A stretch of DNA of 64,000 nucleotides, taken from Balanoglossus misakiensis (Eukaryota > Hemichordata). The DNA lies in NCBI GenBank assembly GCA_040954595.2, contig CM082579.2, positions 14,446,001 through 14,510,000 on the forward strand, in the 5' to 3' direction. The position numbers were made by a program, and so were the translations under genes. The notes beneath the pieces were generated by a model. That model searched no databases and was not told the origin of the DNA. It saw only the letters and a list, made by a program, of their open reading frames with translations. Shown piece by piece: positions 1 to 8,929 of the stretch; position 1 is the stretch's first letter, and each line of letters begins with the position of its first letter.

Positions 1-64
1 GTGTCTTGTATCAAATATAATTAATGGAAAAAAGGGCAGCGAGAGAGAGACTTTGTCCCTTTAA
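1..64. mobile_element. Right end of a TTAA foldback MITE (family TTAAAGGGACA), cut by window start
   Basis: The segment is the reverse complement of the left arm of the copies at 14,963 and 15,921. It shares the 'tgtatcaa...attaatgg' block, the 'gggcagcgagagagaga' block and the terminus TTTGTCCCTTTAA. The terminal TTAA is at 61-64. The rest of the element lies before position 1, so length and the other end cannot be seen. No coding capacity is visible. Confidence 0.75.
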
Positions 65-573
65 GGAAATGCATCCACATTTATTTTATGCTCCACGTGA
101 AGATTTGAACTTTTGAGTTGTCCATCTAATTCATGACATCACGATCATATCACAAGCAATCGAGGCCAGAATTCGAAGGGGAAAAAACAGGTACATTGTA
201 TTGAAAGCTGGAATATGTAAATTAGTTCGTAGACATACATTTCTTCCTATTGTTTCGGTTGCAACACCCGATAAAAGCAAATATAAAGCAAGTCATGCTT
301 ACCATTGAGCGGTCTTAAACTCGCCCCGGACAAGGAAGAGAATCCCGAGTTGAAACGCAGACAGTTTCAGGCAGCATCTGTGAATCAAATAGACATAGAA
401 GTTAGTAACCAGTCATAGAAGCTCTGCGTGGCAGGGCTGCGTGTTAACGGCTATACCATAGCTCCCACTGGTAGCTTATAACAGTCTCAATGGTGCCAAA
501 AATCTCCCCAACAACAAAACCAACCCTGGTCAGTTTATTCGCTATCGCTTTGCCTTAAAAGTTATACTGTAGT
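65..573. other. No gene or repeat recognised
   Basis: The open frames here are short and overlapping, with no splice-bounded or conserved coding segment. I see no repeat shared with the rest of the window. Confidence 0.5.
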
Positions 574-1004
574 GTGTTACCACAGGGGGCTCCTCCCTCC
601 GCGATTTTATTGTTTGTTTGTTGTTGTTGATTGGCATAATAAACAAATACATATTTCTTTATTAATAAATATGGTTTGTTGACATGTAAGTGTTAGGGTA
701 TATTCAACAGTTAGGGTTACTGTTGGCATTTTTTTCGATCCACGGCCCCGGGCATCACTAAGCCACAGGGGGTGGGGGGGTGGGGGGTTTGGGGGGGGTG
801 ATGCCGGCCATGGATCGAAAAAATGCCAACACTAATTCTAACCGTTGAATATACCATAACCTGTCAAATATACCCTAATAACCTAACCCTTACATGTCAA
901 CAAACCATATTTATTAATAAAGAAATATGTATTTGTTTATTATGCCAATCAACAACAACAAACAAACAATAAAATCGCCTAGGGAGAGCCCCCTGTGGTG
1001 TTAC
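574..1004. mobile_element. Foldback MITE of 417 bp with perfect 12-bp ends and 7-bp target duplication
   Basis: The element spans 581-997. Its ends are perfect inverted repeats, CACAGGGGGCTC at 581-592 and GAGCCCCCTGTG at 986-997. They are flanked by the direct repeat GTGTTAC at 574-580 and 998-1004. The inverted similarity continues almost to the centre, with arms of about 180 and 199 bp. Both arms contain the (GTTT)/(GTT) stretch, 'attggcataataaacaaat' and 'atggtttgttgacatgtaag'. The main difference is about 25 bp present only in the right arm. The loop is a very G-rich tract. There is no coding sequence, so the element is non-autonomous. A 7-bp duplication with CACAG ends does not match the usual 8-bp hAT or 2-3-bp CACTA pattern, so the superfamily is left open. 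Confidence 0.9.
768..798 (+). other. G-quadruplex-forming motif in foldback loop
   Basis: Four G runs of 5, 7, 6 and 8 are separated by T, T and TTT, satisfying the G3+N1-7 rule with very short loops. The tract lies at the turn of the foldback element, so the arms could extrude as a hairpin with this motif at its tip. The CACAGGGGG at 764-772 also repeats the element's own terminus. Confidence 0.8.
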
Positions 1005-1255
1005 GGTACCACCTGCTCCACAATAACAAAGCTGACTCGAGCCAACGAACGACGTACAATTTACTCGCACGGTGTAATATAACGCACAAATTCCATGCGA
1101 CTGTGAGTTTACTGTTTGGTGCTGTAACGCTTCCCAAAGTCAGAATTTCGATGTTGGGAGGACCCTCTCGCCCTACCACGACCAGTTTTTGCTAGAAGGA
1201 GTGTACATGTACTTGTAAAATAACATTAAATGCCATGCTTACCAGAGAAACGACA
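1005..1255. other. No feature recognised
   Basis: Unique-looking sequence right of the foldback element. No coding segment is supported. Confidence 0.4.
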
Positions 1256-1296
1256 TCATCAAGCATGGAGGCGACCGGGACCTCCATGCTTGATGA
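1256..1296. repeat. Perfect 16-bp hairpin
   Basis: TCATCAAGCATGGAGG at 1256-1271 is the exact reverse complement of 1281-1296, with a 9-nt loop. It could be a small structured RNA, a palindromic protein site, or the core of a decayed MITE. Nothing nearby decides among these. Confidence 0.7.
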
Positions 1297-2882
1297 ACGT
1301 CAAAGCTGCAATGATTTTTCAAATGCAATGGTCAGCGGTACGAGAACGAGGCACCAGCTGTGCGTCAATTATGCAACTTACTTACTACTCAATCAGAATC
1401 CTGCTTCAACATGACGTAACACTAATTAGTCAAAGAATGCAATGCAACGTATGTGTGCGGGTGGAGAATGCGCCTCACGTCAATGCAGACACACCAGACA
1501 CACACACTGAAATGCAAATTGAGGAATTATGTCACGGTGTTCTTTGGAAGTGCGAATGAATAAAATATTTCGTTTTCTTCAGTGTTTTTGTACTACAAAA
1601 AAAATTGCTAAAAAACGACTAGCAAGCGCTTATGCAATAAAATACAAATAAATATAATTATCGCCAATTGGAAATGGAACGTCAATCCGCATTTGTCAAA
1701 AAATAACAGAAAAGACAAAGGAGCTGAGACGTCCTAAAATAAAAGGAATGACCTCTCTGTTCTGACCTGTATGAGGAAGCCCTATTGTAATACGCAATAT
1801 GTCGGATCATGCTACCATCCGCCATTCTGATTGGACGAGAGATCAATCCATCGATACGAAAGTACTCAATAGAGCACTGCTAAAACTGGCCCCTGAACTA
1901 ATAGCATGCAACAGGGAAAACGTGACTAAATAAAAAAAAATATAGCTGATAAATTTACGGACGGCCGGTTTATTTTGTAACTGCTCTATTGGAACTGTTG
2001 TCACTGTCATGCACGATGCATGTCTTGTCATTGCGCACTCGTGTTAACATTCATCAGAGCGCCTTTCGATCAATTCGTAACGTTTACATTAGACTCGAGT
2101 TCATTTTCGTTATGAAAATGACATTGATATACACAAAGTCGATTACTGATATAAAATAATAGCAATAACCCTAACCATAGATTAGGCTATAGCATTCCGG
2201 TATTTTTTTCAATATCACTCAGGAAGGATTCTATAACATTCTGTTTTGTATCGGGATGTATAATTTAATATCCATACTACAAAACAAATATCAGCGGTAA
2301 CTCAGAAAATATTGTTGAAAATGTGTTCTCTGTAGGCCTAACCATGGTAAGATAATGCAATGCCGGTAAGTATTTTGGAAGTCAAGGTTGCATTGTATTG
2401 TCTGGTGTTCAAATAATCACAAACATCCCGGAAGACTAAATTCTTTCTGTCAAAACCACTTCTGCAACGACAAGAACTTTCAGGGCAGGCAAAACCATGG
2501 CATGAAGACGATATGAAGTCGATGAGTTAATGTTATGTTGAACCCGGCCACTTTACGTATCTTAACTATTCACACATTGACCATTCTATAATTCTCTCCC
2601 TTTTGATGTCTTCTTTGTGGTTTGTTTGTAAAAATGTTGCCTGTGTTGAAACTTGACTACTTGTCACTTTTGCCTACCAAGAATAATATGACCAAAAGGG
2701 GTGGCATGAAATTCTAGACTGTAACAAAACTCGATTTCATGACCCAAAGTTTGATTTTATGTGTTTTTGGTTTGGACGTGGCAAAGACATGTAAATTCCG
2801 ACCACCTATACACCATCCATACATGTATGAATCGACATCATTTATTGCACGAGAGACTTCAAGCAAGCATTCCATCATCGCA
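1297..2882. other. No gene recognised (AT-rich unique sequence)
   Basis: I found no convincing exon, transposon coding remnant or tandem repeat. Short open frames such as 1,230-1,559 (plus) and 1,843-2,031 (minus) have no recognisable domain, splice borders or similarity to known families. Confidence 0.5.
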
Positions 2883-2916
2883 AAAGGACAAAGAGAGAGC
2901 GACTTTGTCTCTTTAA
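2883..2916. mobile_element. 34-bp remnant of the TTAAAGGGACA foldback MITE
   Basis: The segment reads AAAGGACAAAG, an AG-rich core, then ACTTTGTCTCTTTAA. This resembles the left and right termini of the family joined directly, with the internal roughly 270 bp missing. It looks like a collapsed hairpin. TTAA is present only on the right (2913-2916). Confidence 0.5.
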
Positions 2917-3600
2917 ATTAATTTAGCAAGTTCAAAGTGAATGCCCACATGAAAACCTTTACTCAGCAATTTTTTTTGTAATTAATAAAACTAGGTTTGG
3001 TATGTTTTTGCGCTTGTTTTATTTTCCTTTTGTCTATAAATAGTCGTATATTTTAAAACAGCTAAAATGAGTCAAATGGGGCATTTTTCCATCCCACCTC
3101 ATCCTAGCTAAGAGCTTCAGTGCCGGTCACCTCCACAAAATTAATTTACCACGAACAAATTGAAATACAGCCAATCGGAAAAAGTGCGCCACCACATGGT
3201 CATTTGAAGACTTTTATGCTCTCTTCTGGCCGTAAACGCATGTGATCTGGAATAAATCGAACATCGATCGTGTTTTATTTATTTTCACCACCAGCGAAAA
3301 TCTACGACGGCCCAACCGCAGATTATTGCTGCTCCATACAACAACCGGCTTAAACTGTTCTGTGCATGTGTTTTGTGTTCTGGTGGCGTTTGCGGGTCTG
3401 AGACGTCATTTGTAGAAGGCCCTATTCGTTTTCTACCAATAACTTTTACCAACCATGCTAGAACTATTTCGTTTTCTTTGACGACGCTTGACACTTTTCT
3501 TGCTTTGTTGTTAGTACATGTAGTTTGTTTGTTCGTTACGTCTGTTACTGGGGTTCTTCACTTGTAGTCTGGTTACACTATGAGATAGGTGCCGTTAATC
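2917..3600. other. No gene recognised
   Basis: AT-rich sequence. Overlapping open frames on both strands near 3,285-3,567 are shadows of each other and show no domain. Confidence 0.45.
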
Positions 3601-5096
3601 AGAATTTTTGGTAAGGAAGGTTTGAGAAGTCCATTCTATGTAAAAAATGGTGCTCATTCCAAAAAAGTCAGTCTTATTAACCCCACTCAAGACAAAATTG
3701 CCATTTTGGCCATTTTTAACCCCAAAATGGTCTTTTTTAGAAAACACTAAAAACACATTTTTTTCGTCACATTCTGAGATCTGATAACATATGATATGCT
3801 TATTCTATGTAAAATTTGGTGAATATTACGAAAAAAGTAGTTCGATTGACCCAAAACAACAGAAAATTGCCTTTTTGACCAATTTTTGCCCCAAAAACGT
3901 CATTTTTAGAAAAAAAATAAAACACACGGTTTTCTTCATAATGATTGATCTGGTGATATATGGAAAGTCAATTCTATGTTAAAAGTGGTGACTTTAAAAA
4001 ATAAAGCAGTCTTTTTGACCTCAATCAATACAAAAATGCCATTTTTGGCCACTTTTTGTGGTCAAAAAAGGTCATTTTTACAAAAAAACTAAAAATAAAT
4101 TGTGTTTATCATATTCAGAGATCATTGGATATATGAAATGTCCATTCTATGTAAAAAATGGTGCTGATTCCAGAAATAGCAGTCTTATTGACCCTACTCA
4201 AGAAAAAATTCCATTTTTGCCACTTTTTGCCCCAAAACGTCATTTTCAGAAAACACACAAAATTTATATATTTTCTTCACTTTCGGAGATCTGATAATGT
4301 ATTATATGCCCACCCTATGTAAAATCTGGTGATTATTCGAAAAAAGCAGATTTATTGACCCAACCTAATGCAAAAATGCCCTTTTGGAAAGTTTTTGCCC
4401 AAAAAGGCCATTTTTAGAAAAAAATTTAAAAACAAACTTTTCTTCATAAAGCTCAGAGATCATGTGATATATGAAATGTTCATCCTATGTAAAAAATGGT
4501 GCTGATTCCAGAAATAGCAGTCTTATTGATCCTACTCAAGAAAAAATGCCATTTTGCCACTTTTTGCCCCCAAAACGTCATTTTCAGAAAACACTCAAAA
4601 TTTATATATTTTCTTCACTTTCGGAGATCTGATAATGAATTATATGCCCACTGTATGTGAAAAGTTTCCAAAAAAGCAGTTTTATTGATGCCACTCAAGA
4701 TAAAAGTGCCTTTTTGGCAAGTTTTTGCCCAAAAAGTGTCATTTCTAGAAAATACGAAAATTATGCCATTTTCTTCCCATTGGTGATCAAATGATAAATA
4801 AAAGTACTAAAAAACCCACTCTTACTGACCCCACTGAGGGAAAAAAATATCATTTTGGCCTCTTTGCTCAAAAAGGTAACTGTTAGAAAAAATAAATACA
4901 AACTTATTCCTTTATATTCAGAGCCCTTGTGATGTATGTAAATTCGTTTTTTTTTGTGTGTGTGTGTGTGTGCAAAAAATATGCTGATACCAGCACAACG
5001 GTCTTATTGAGACACCCCGCTCAGTACAAAATTGCCATTTAGCCATCTTTTGGTCAACAATAGGCATTTTCAGAAAACAAATATAATTGATGTTAT
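3601..5096 (+). repeat. Diverged tandem array, unit about 168-173 bp
   Basis: The anchor 'tctatg/cctatg' followed by 'taaa' recurs at about 3633, 3802, 3971, 4144, 4312, 4482 and 4650, that is every 168-173 bp. Two more decayed units run to about 5096. Each unit carries a 'gaccc-actcaaga-aaaa' block, a 'gccattttggccactttttgcccc' -like block and 'gtcatttttagaaaa'. Units at 4144 and 4482 are nearly identical to each other and differ more from those between them. This suggests an alternating dimer of about 338 bp. There is no coding function; open frames inside are incidental. Confidence 0.85.
4947..4972 (+). repeat. T run plus (TG)9 microsatellite
   Basis: A T tract from 4947 passes into about nine TG dinucleotides at 4955-4972, inside the last decayed unit of the 170-bp array. 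Confidence 0.9.
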
Positions 5097-5097
5097 A

Positions 5098-5304
5098 TCG
5101 TGGCGGCTGTCCGGCTCCTGCAAACGCAGCGTACTGAGACACGAATGGGTTCGGGTATGACATCTGCTGGAAGTGTTGCTGGTATGCTGCGGCCGGATAG
5201 GGTGGGGGTTGTTGGTTCGCAGAAGCTACAGGCTGGGGTGTGTTTGTGCTTGTGCTTGTTGTGGCAGTATCAGCAGAGGTTGCTATGCTTTTCTTTGTCT
5301 CTTC
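5098..5304 (-). CDS. Exon-like coding segment, Pro/Gln/Ala/Tyr-rich protein tail, function unknown
   Basis: Read on the minus strand, a pyrimidine-rich tract ending TCCTCCACAG (AG at 5305-5306) precedes an open segment starting at 5304. It encodes about 69 residues with clear protein character. First comes a Ser/Thr-rich linker, EETKKSIATSADTATT and onward. Next is a Gln/Pro/Ala/Tyr-rich part including QQPPPYPAAAYQQHFQQ, then YPNPFVSQYAAFAGAGQPPR. It is richer in G+C than its surroundings. After 'QPPRY' the frame runs into the 170-bp repeat, with no good splice donor at the junction. The exon may therefore be cut by the array, or it may be a captured gene piece. Such low-complexity tails occur in many RNA-binding and scaffold proteins, so I cannot name the family. 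No partner exon was found upstream on the minus strand. Confidence 0.5.
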
Positions 5305-5344
5305 CTGTGGAGGATAAAAAGAACACAGTGTTTTTGCAAAGGTC

Positions 5345-5527
5345 GGGGAACACTGGTAATGGATTTGGGAACCCCGTTAATATTCCTATAACCTCCTAAT
5401 ATAACCACATTGATACACCCAGGGGAACCCCGGTAAAATGACTGGGGAACTCTGGTAGACTGCCTGACCACTGTGACATTGGCCTTGTTCTGTTGTTTTA
5501 ATTCGGAGTGACTGGGGTACTCCGGTA
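5345..5527 (+). repeat. Five spaced copies of GGGGAACNCYGGTA
   Basis: Copies sit at 5345-5358, 5367-5379 (one base shorter), 5422-5435, 5444-5457 and 5514-5527, each followed by A/G-rich sequence. Spacing is irregular (about 22, 55, 22, 70). They lie just upstream (minus sense) of the splice acceptor of the exon-like segment. They may be a decayed minisatellite or clustered binding sites. Confidence 0.7.
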
Positions 5528-5605
5528 GATTTTATCTAGGTACCGCCCTTAACAAAAACACTAGAACAGAATCACAATTTGGAAGGCATGAGAGGCAAAT
5601 ACCAT

Positions 5606-6005
5606 TTAAGGATGTACACGCACAATATAAACTGATAAACAGTGCATGTGTGTCTGTTCCTGAAAGGATTACATCGATAATTGCCAGAAAACAAACTTCT
5701 ACTATTGTCTTTTTCACGAAATTTTACACATAGCTCAGTCAAGTAAACGTAAATTCATTGCTCAAAAAAAATTATGTGGTCACCAAGCTCTATTATGAGA
5801 TAAATTGCGTTAAAATCTTCGCCCATAGACAAACCATTGGTGAAAAATGCTGAGACAGCAAATTTCTTCTATTATCAACTAAATTCATGGCTCTGTATTT
5901 TTTTTAAAAAGGGCAATGACCCCTACAATTTTTAACGGATTCTCATTATACATACACAGCATAATCCAAAAATCCACAATTAAAAGAATGACAATACTTT
6001 CAACG
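5606..6005 (-). mobile_element. MITE family TTAAGGATGTAC, copy A
   Basis: The reverse complement aligns along most of its length with the copy at 15,287-15,635. Shared blocks include 'ttttcattatacatac', 'attaaaagaa.tgacaat', 'tatgtgtaaaatttc' and 'gacaatagtagaag'. The low-coordinate end carries TTAAGGATGTACACG at 5606. This is the same terminal sequence that starts the 15,287 copy, so the family has inverted TTAAGGATGTAC ends. The high-coordinate end is degraded near 6005. No coding capacity. Confidence 0.7.
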
Positions 6006-6299
6006 TGTATAATACCAGCATACACCTGTTTCAAGTCCAGTGTCCTAATACACCATCATCATGAATTGGAACTCAAAGCAAGGCCAATGAGCAAACCCAG
6101 ATTGACAACTCATTACACCAGCAAAGTGGTTTCTTTATGGAAGTGGTGGTACCAATAAATACTTTATTCAAGGTAAGAATTTCTTATTGTAGCAGTATTT
6201 TCATTTCCATTCATGTTTTAAAGGCCTTTTTTGTAGATTCTGAGTTTCTATGCCAGACAAAGTATGATTATTTTTCCACTAATGCAGCCTGAATTAAAG
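6006..6299. other. No feature recognised
   Basis: AT-rich sequence between two partial copies of the same MITE family. Nothing further is supported. Confidence 0.4.
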
Positions 6300-6520
6300 T
6301 CAACATTTTTCACCATAGGTCTTTCTATGTTATTTTTCTATAGGCATGGACACATTTAAGTTTATCTCAAAACTGAGCACAGTGGTGAGCCTACAACTTA
6401 TATGAATCACTCAATTTAATTTCATTTGGATGAGTTATGAGTGAAACTTCTTAAAATTACAATAGTAGAAAAGGGTTTTCTATCAATTCTTAATGTTATC
6501 CTATGGGAAGAAACACATTC
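6300..6520 (+). mobile_element. Degraded copy B of the TTAAGGATGTAC family
   Basis: It shares 'gtttatctcaaaa' and, more clearly at 6456-6518, 'acaatagtagaa', 'gttttct' and 'cctatgggaagaaacaca' with the copies at 15,530-15,632 and 5,640-5,720. Both termini are lost. Confidence 0.55.
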
Positions 6521-6583
6521 CATGAGCTCATACATGTAGTGTGTGCCATTCTTAACCCTTTCAGTATTATATGAATCAGATAT

Positions 6584-6717
6584 AGAAGCTTGTTCAACGT
6601 CCCGTTGCGGCCAAGCCAATCAGATTGCACGTTATGTCAATCAAAACTGAAGGATACCTAAAGTTCTCTATAAGGCACCGTCTGATTGGTTTACTAGAGT
6701 TTTCAACGGGAGCTTCT
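6584..6717. repeat. Imperfect nested inverted repeat
   Basis: Three blocks pair in nested order. AGAAGCT 6584-6590 pairs with 6711-6717, CCCGTTG 6601-6607 with 6704-6710, and CCAATCAGA 6616-6624 with 6681-6689. The spacing between blocks differs, as in a decayed foldback element. Confidence 0.5.
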
Positions 6718-6728
6718 ATGGGAGTTGG

Positions 6729-6803
6729 TCAGATGTAGTGTGAGGCGACAGTATAAGAATACCGTACTGCGAAGTAAAAGACGTCGCCGTACCCTACATC
6801 TGA
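6729..6803. repeat. 21-bp imperfect inverted repeat (hairpin)
   Basis: TCAGATGTAG...GGCGAC at 6729-6749 pairs with 6783-6803 at 17 of 21 positions, loop 33 nt. It follows directly on the preceding nested inverted repeat and may belong to the same decayed element. Confidence 0.55.
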
Positions 6804-7640
6804 TTTTAATCAGATTGTATGCACACATAAGCTGGTTTAGAATACTGATAAACCCTGATGAAACAATCTCAGTAAAATATATACAGATGAGAATGAGAAT
6901 GCAGTTAAAGTTAAATATACATTCGTTGTATCTTTTGGCTTTATTTCCAGTATTTTTGTTCTATGTAGCAAATGCGATTTCATGTTCTACTCCACACAGA
7001 TTGTTACTTGTCAGCACAGAATGTATGTGTATAATGGCCATTGTCATTGTTGACAATAATTCATGGATTCTAGTCTGGACTTAAATTCCAATTTGGCACA
7101 ATAACAATGCTGACCATACACATATATGTTTCATCATGTTTCGGGAATTTGCACAAGAAACTGCTAAACAAAGATACTGAAAACATAGGAAAAAGGTAAA
7201 GGTAATGGAGCTTTAATTACAATTCACACTGTATACAAAATCCATGTAAAAATTCAAAATACTGGATTTGTCAGCTTCAACTGATATGGGGGTCACACAA
7301 GAAATTGCTAAAACGTCTCAGATCAAATACTGGCATAAATTATTATTGGTGAATGGTTTAAGTGGTCCTGAATCTTCTCAGATTTGAGACACGTCTCTTA
7401 CCAGGTTCACACAGGGTAAAATTTGAGACACTATTAGTCTATGGTAAACACAGAGCGTTAATACTTTGGGGGGGGGGGGGGTTAGCTGGGCAGGCCCGCC
7501 CTCCTTTATTTTTTGCCACCCTGCTATCTTACGCGCCGCCCTGCTTTCTTTTCATTCCCGCCTTGGTAAATATTTATTGTTTCTGGTGCACGCTCCCGCA
7601 TGCGGCTGGCATTTGAGAGAATGATATTTATTCAGTTTAG
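6804..7640. other. No gene recognised; G14 run at 7468-7481
   Basis: I see no exon before the acceptor at 7639-7640. A 14-base G homopolymer at 7468-7481 is followed by a C-rich stretch. Open frames near 6,725-7,084 and 7,362-7,616 show no domain. Confidence 0.45.
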
Positions 7641-8035
7641 GGATGTTTTGTCGCCTTTGTACAAAACACAAGCAGAAGGCCAAGTGCGGAGGGACTTGGG
7701 TTACAACATCTCCATGTACATGTACCACCCTTCGCGAAGACAAACTCAAGCAGCATGAAGAGACGATTATCGACCGGGCGGCAATGCAGCTTGACGCCGA
7801 GGCAGCAGTTATCGAGAACAGCAGCGGTCTTGTGGCTGCATTTGACAAGGTCATCACCTTTGAGACGCAAGCCTTCATGCATCGGCGTCCTACGATGCAT
7901 GTATTTTCTCATGCACAGAGAATTGCCGCACACCACCAACTTCATCCATGTTTTGGAATTGGCAAAGTCCCTCGGGTGTTCATTCCTTTGTACTCTCAGC
8001 AGTGATGACCACAACTATAATGGTTTATTGCATTG
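7641..8035 (+). pseudogene. Exon 1 of hAT-transposase-derived gene (ZNF862/C17orf113-like), frameshifted
   Basis: A likely acceptor (TTCAGTTTAG, 7631-7640) precedes a frame starting MFCRLCTKHKQK, a Cys-x2-Cys start typical of the TTF-type zinc finger in ZNF862/C17orf113-like proteins. EETIIDRAAMQLDAEA and GLVAAFDKVITFETQAF follow. After residue 80 or so (about 7,875-7,885) the homologous frame switches to one reading GVLRCMYFLMHRELPHTTNF and LELAKSLGCSF. The donor GTAAG is at 8036-8040. The phase needed to join exon 2 is a third frame, so at least two indels lie in this exon. These proteins are domesticated hAT transposases with roles often unknown. In this copy the breaks imply loss of function. 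Identification rests on family recognition by eye. Confidence 0.7.
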
Positions 8036-8234
8036 GTAAGTAGGTCTACTGATTTTTGTGCAGATCTAAATTGTAGGCAATGTAGTAACATTTATTTAAA
8101 CCTGGTTGTTTTCAAGAAAGGATCACTGTTTAAGCAATAGTGTTACACTCAATAAAGAATAATTACTGTACAAATTACTGTGAATTTTGATAAGTTTAAT
8201 CTGAAGAGTAATTTTCATTTATTTCATTTTTCAG
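8036..8234 (+). other. Intron 1 of the hAT-derived pseudogene
   Basis: Bounded by GTAAGTAG at 8036 and a T-rich tract ending TTTTTCAG at 8234. AT-rich, no coding content. Confidence 0.65.
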
Positions 8235-8402
8235 GCAAAGTCATCCGTGATGAGATTTTAGAGAAGATGAAAGGAAGTAACTTCTATTCACTGTTAATAG
8301 ATGAAAACAACTGATGTGGCTGTATTGAAGCAATTAATCATCTATTCCAAGTACACCTTGAAGTCTGGGAAGTCAGTTGTGTCTTTCCTTGGAGTTAAAG
8401 AA
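8235..8402 (+). pseudogene. Exon 2 of hAT-derived gene, start of DUF4371-like region
   Basis: A 168-bp exon between TTTTTCAG (to 8234) and GTAAGTGG (from 8403). It encodes GKVIRDEILEKMKGSNFYSL, then LLIDE, and in the shifted frame DVAVLKQLIIYSKYTLKSGK and VVSFLGVKE. The DE followed by TTDV-type motif and the V-SFLG-VKE stretch are typical of the DUF4371/RNase H-like portion of this hAT-derived group. One extra A in the run at 8,302-8,307 breaks the frame and creates an immediate stop. Confidence 0.75.
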
Positions 8403-8576
8403 GTAAGTGGAAAGTTTTTCAATTTTTAAGTCTACACTGAATTAAAAACATACGATTAAACATGTTTTTGAGTGACCTCATTTAATTGATTTTGCTGACT
8501 AGTTATTTCAGGTGAGACAAACATTGAGTTGTACATTGCATGTGTTAACATCAAGGTTTTATTTTCACTGTTTTAG
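8403..8576 (+). other. Intron 2 of the hAT-derived pseudogene
   Basis: Starts GTAAGTGG at 8403 and ends TTTTCACTGTTTTAG at 8576. Both borders fit metazoan consensus. Confidence 0.7.
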
Positions 8577-8732
8577 GTTGGTGATGGCAGAGCAGACACC
8601 ATTGCACAGTCAGTGAAAGAGTTTTCTTCAGAGAATGGTATTGTCTTAAGAGATCGTATGTCTGCTTTGGGCAGTGATGGTGCTCCTGTTATGCTAGGAC
8701 AGAAAGGAGGGGTGGCTACCAAACTAAAAGAA
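8577..8732 (+). pseudogene. Exon 3 of hAT-derived gene
   Basis: A 156-bp exon with an open frame: VGDGRADTIAQSVKEF, ENGIVLRDRMSALGSDGAPV and MLGQKGGVATKLKE. The donor GTGAGTG is at 8733. The GSDGA-VM-G-GGVATKL stretch is the conserved core seen in ZNF862/C17orf113-like proteins. Exon 3 itself has no break. Further exons of the catalytic C-terminal half (with the hAT dimerisation region) are not visible downstream. There the sequence turns into tandem repeats, so the gene is truncated as well as frameshifted. Confidence 0.75.
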
Positions 8733-8929
8733 GTGAGTGAAATTTTGAGTTGTGAAGACATTGTGATTTTGTAAGTTTTTAGTTGGTGTCTTTATATCGT
8801 GACAATAATAATAGTAATAATTAAAGCTCCAAGCAGCATTGAAGGGGCCCAAGCATAGAGATAATAACCATTAGACTCCATTCAGGGTTGTACCATTCAA
8901 TTGCGTAGGCTGTATTTGCTCTGGATGTG
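8733..8929. other. No gene; short (AAT)-rich stretch
   Basis: After the exon 3 donor the sequence contains 'aataataatagtaataatt' near 8803-8822, then unique sequence leading into the 240-bp array. Confidence 0.45.

Noticed and set aside
2165-2180. Telomere-like CCCTAACC
   Set aside because: A single short occurrence, not a tandem telomeric tract.
7468-7481. G14 and other homopolymer runs (also C run at 10,564 and G13 at 15,674) as regulatory sites
   Set aside because: Isolated homopolymers are common and length-unstable; nothing nearby gives them a role.
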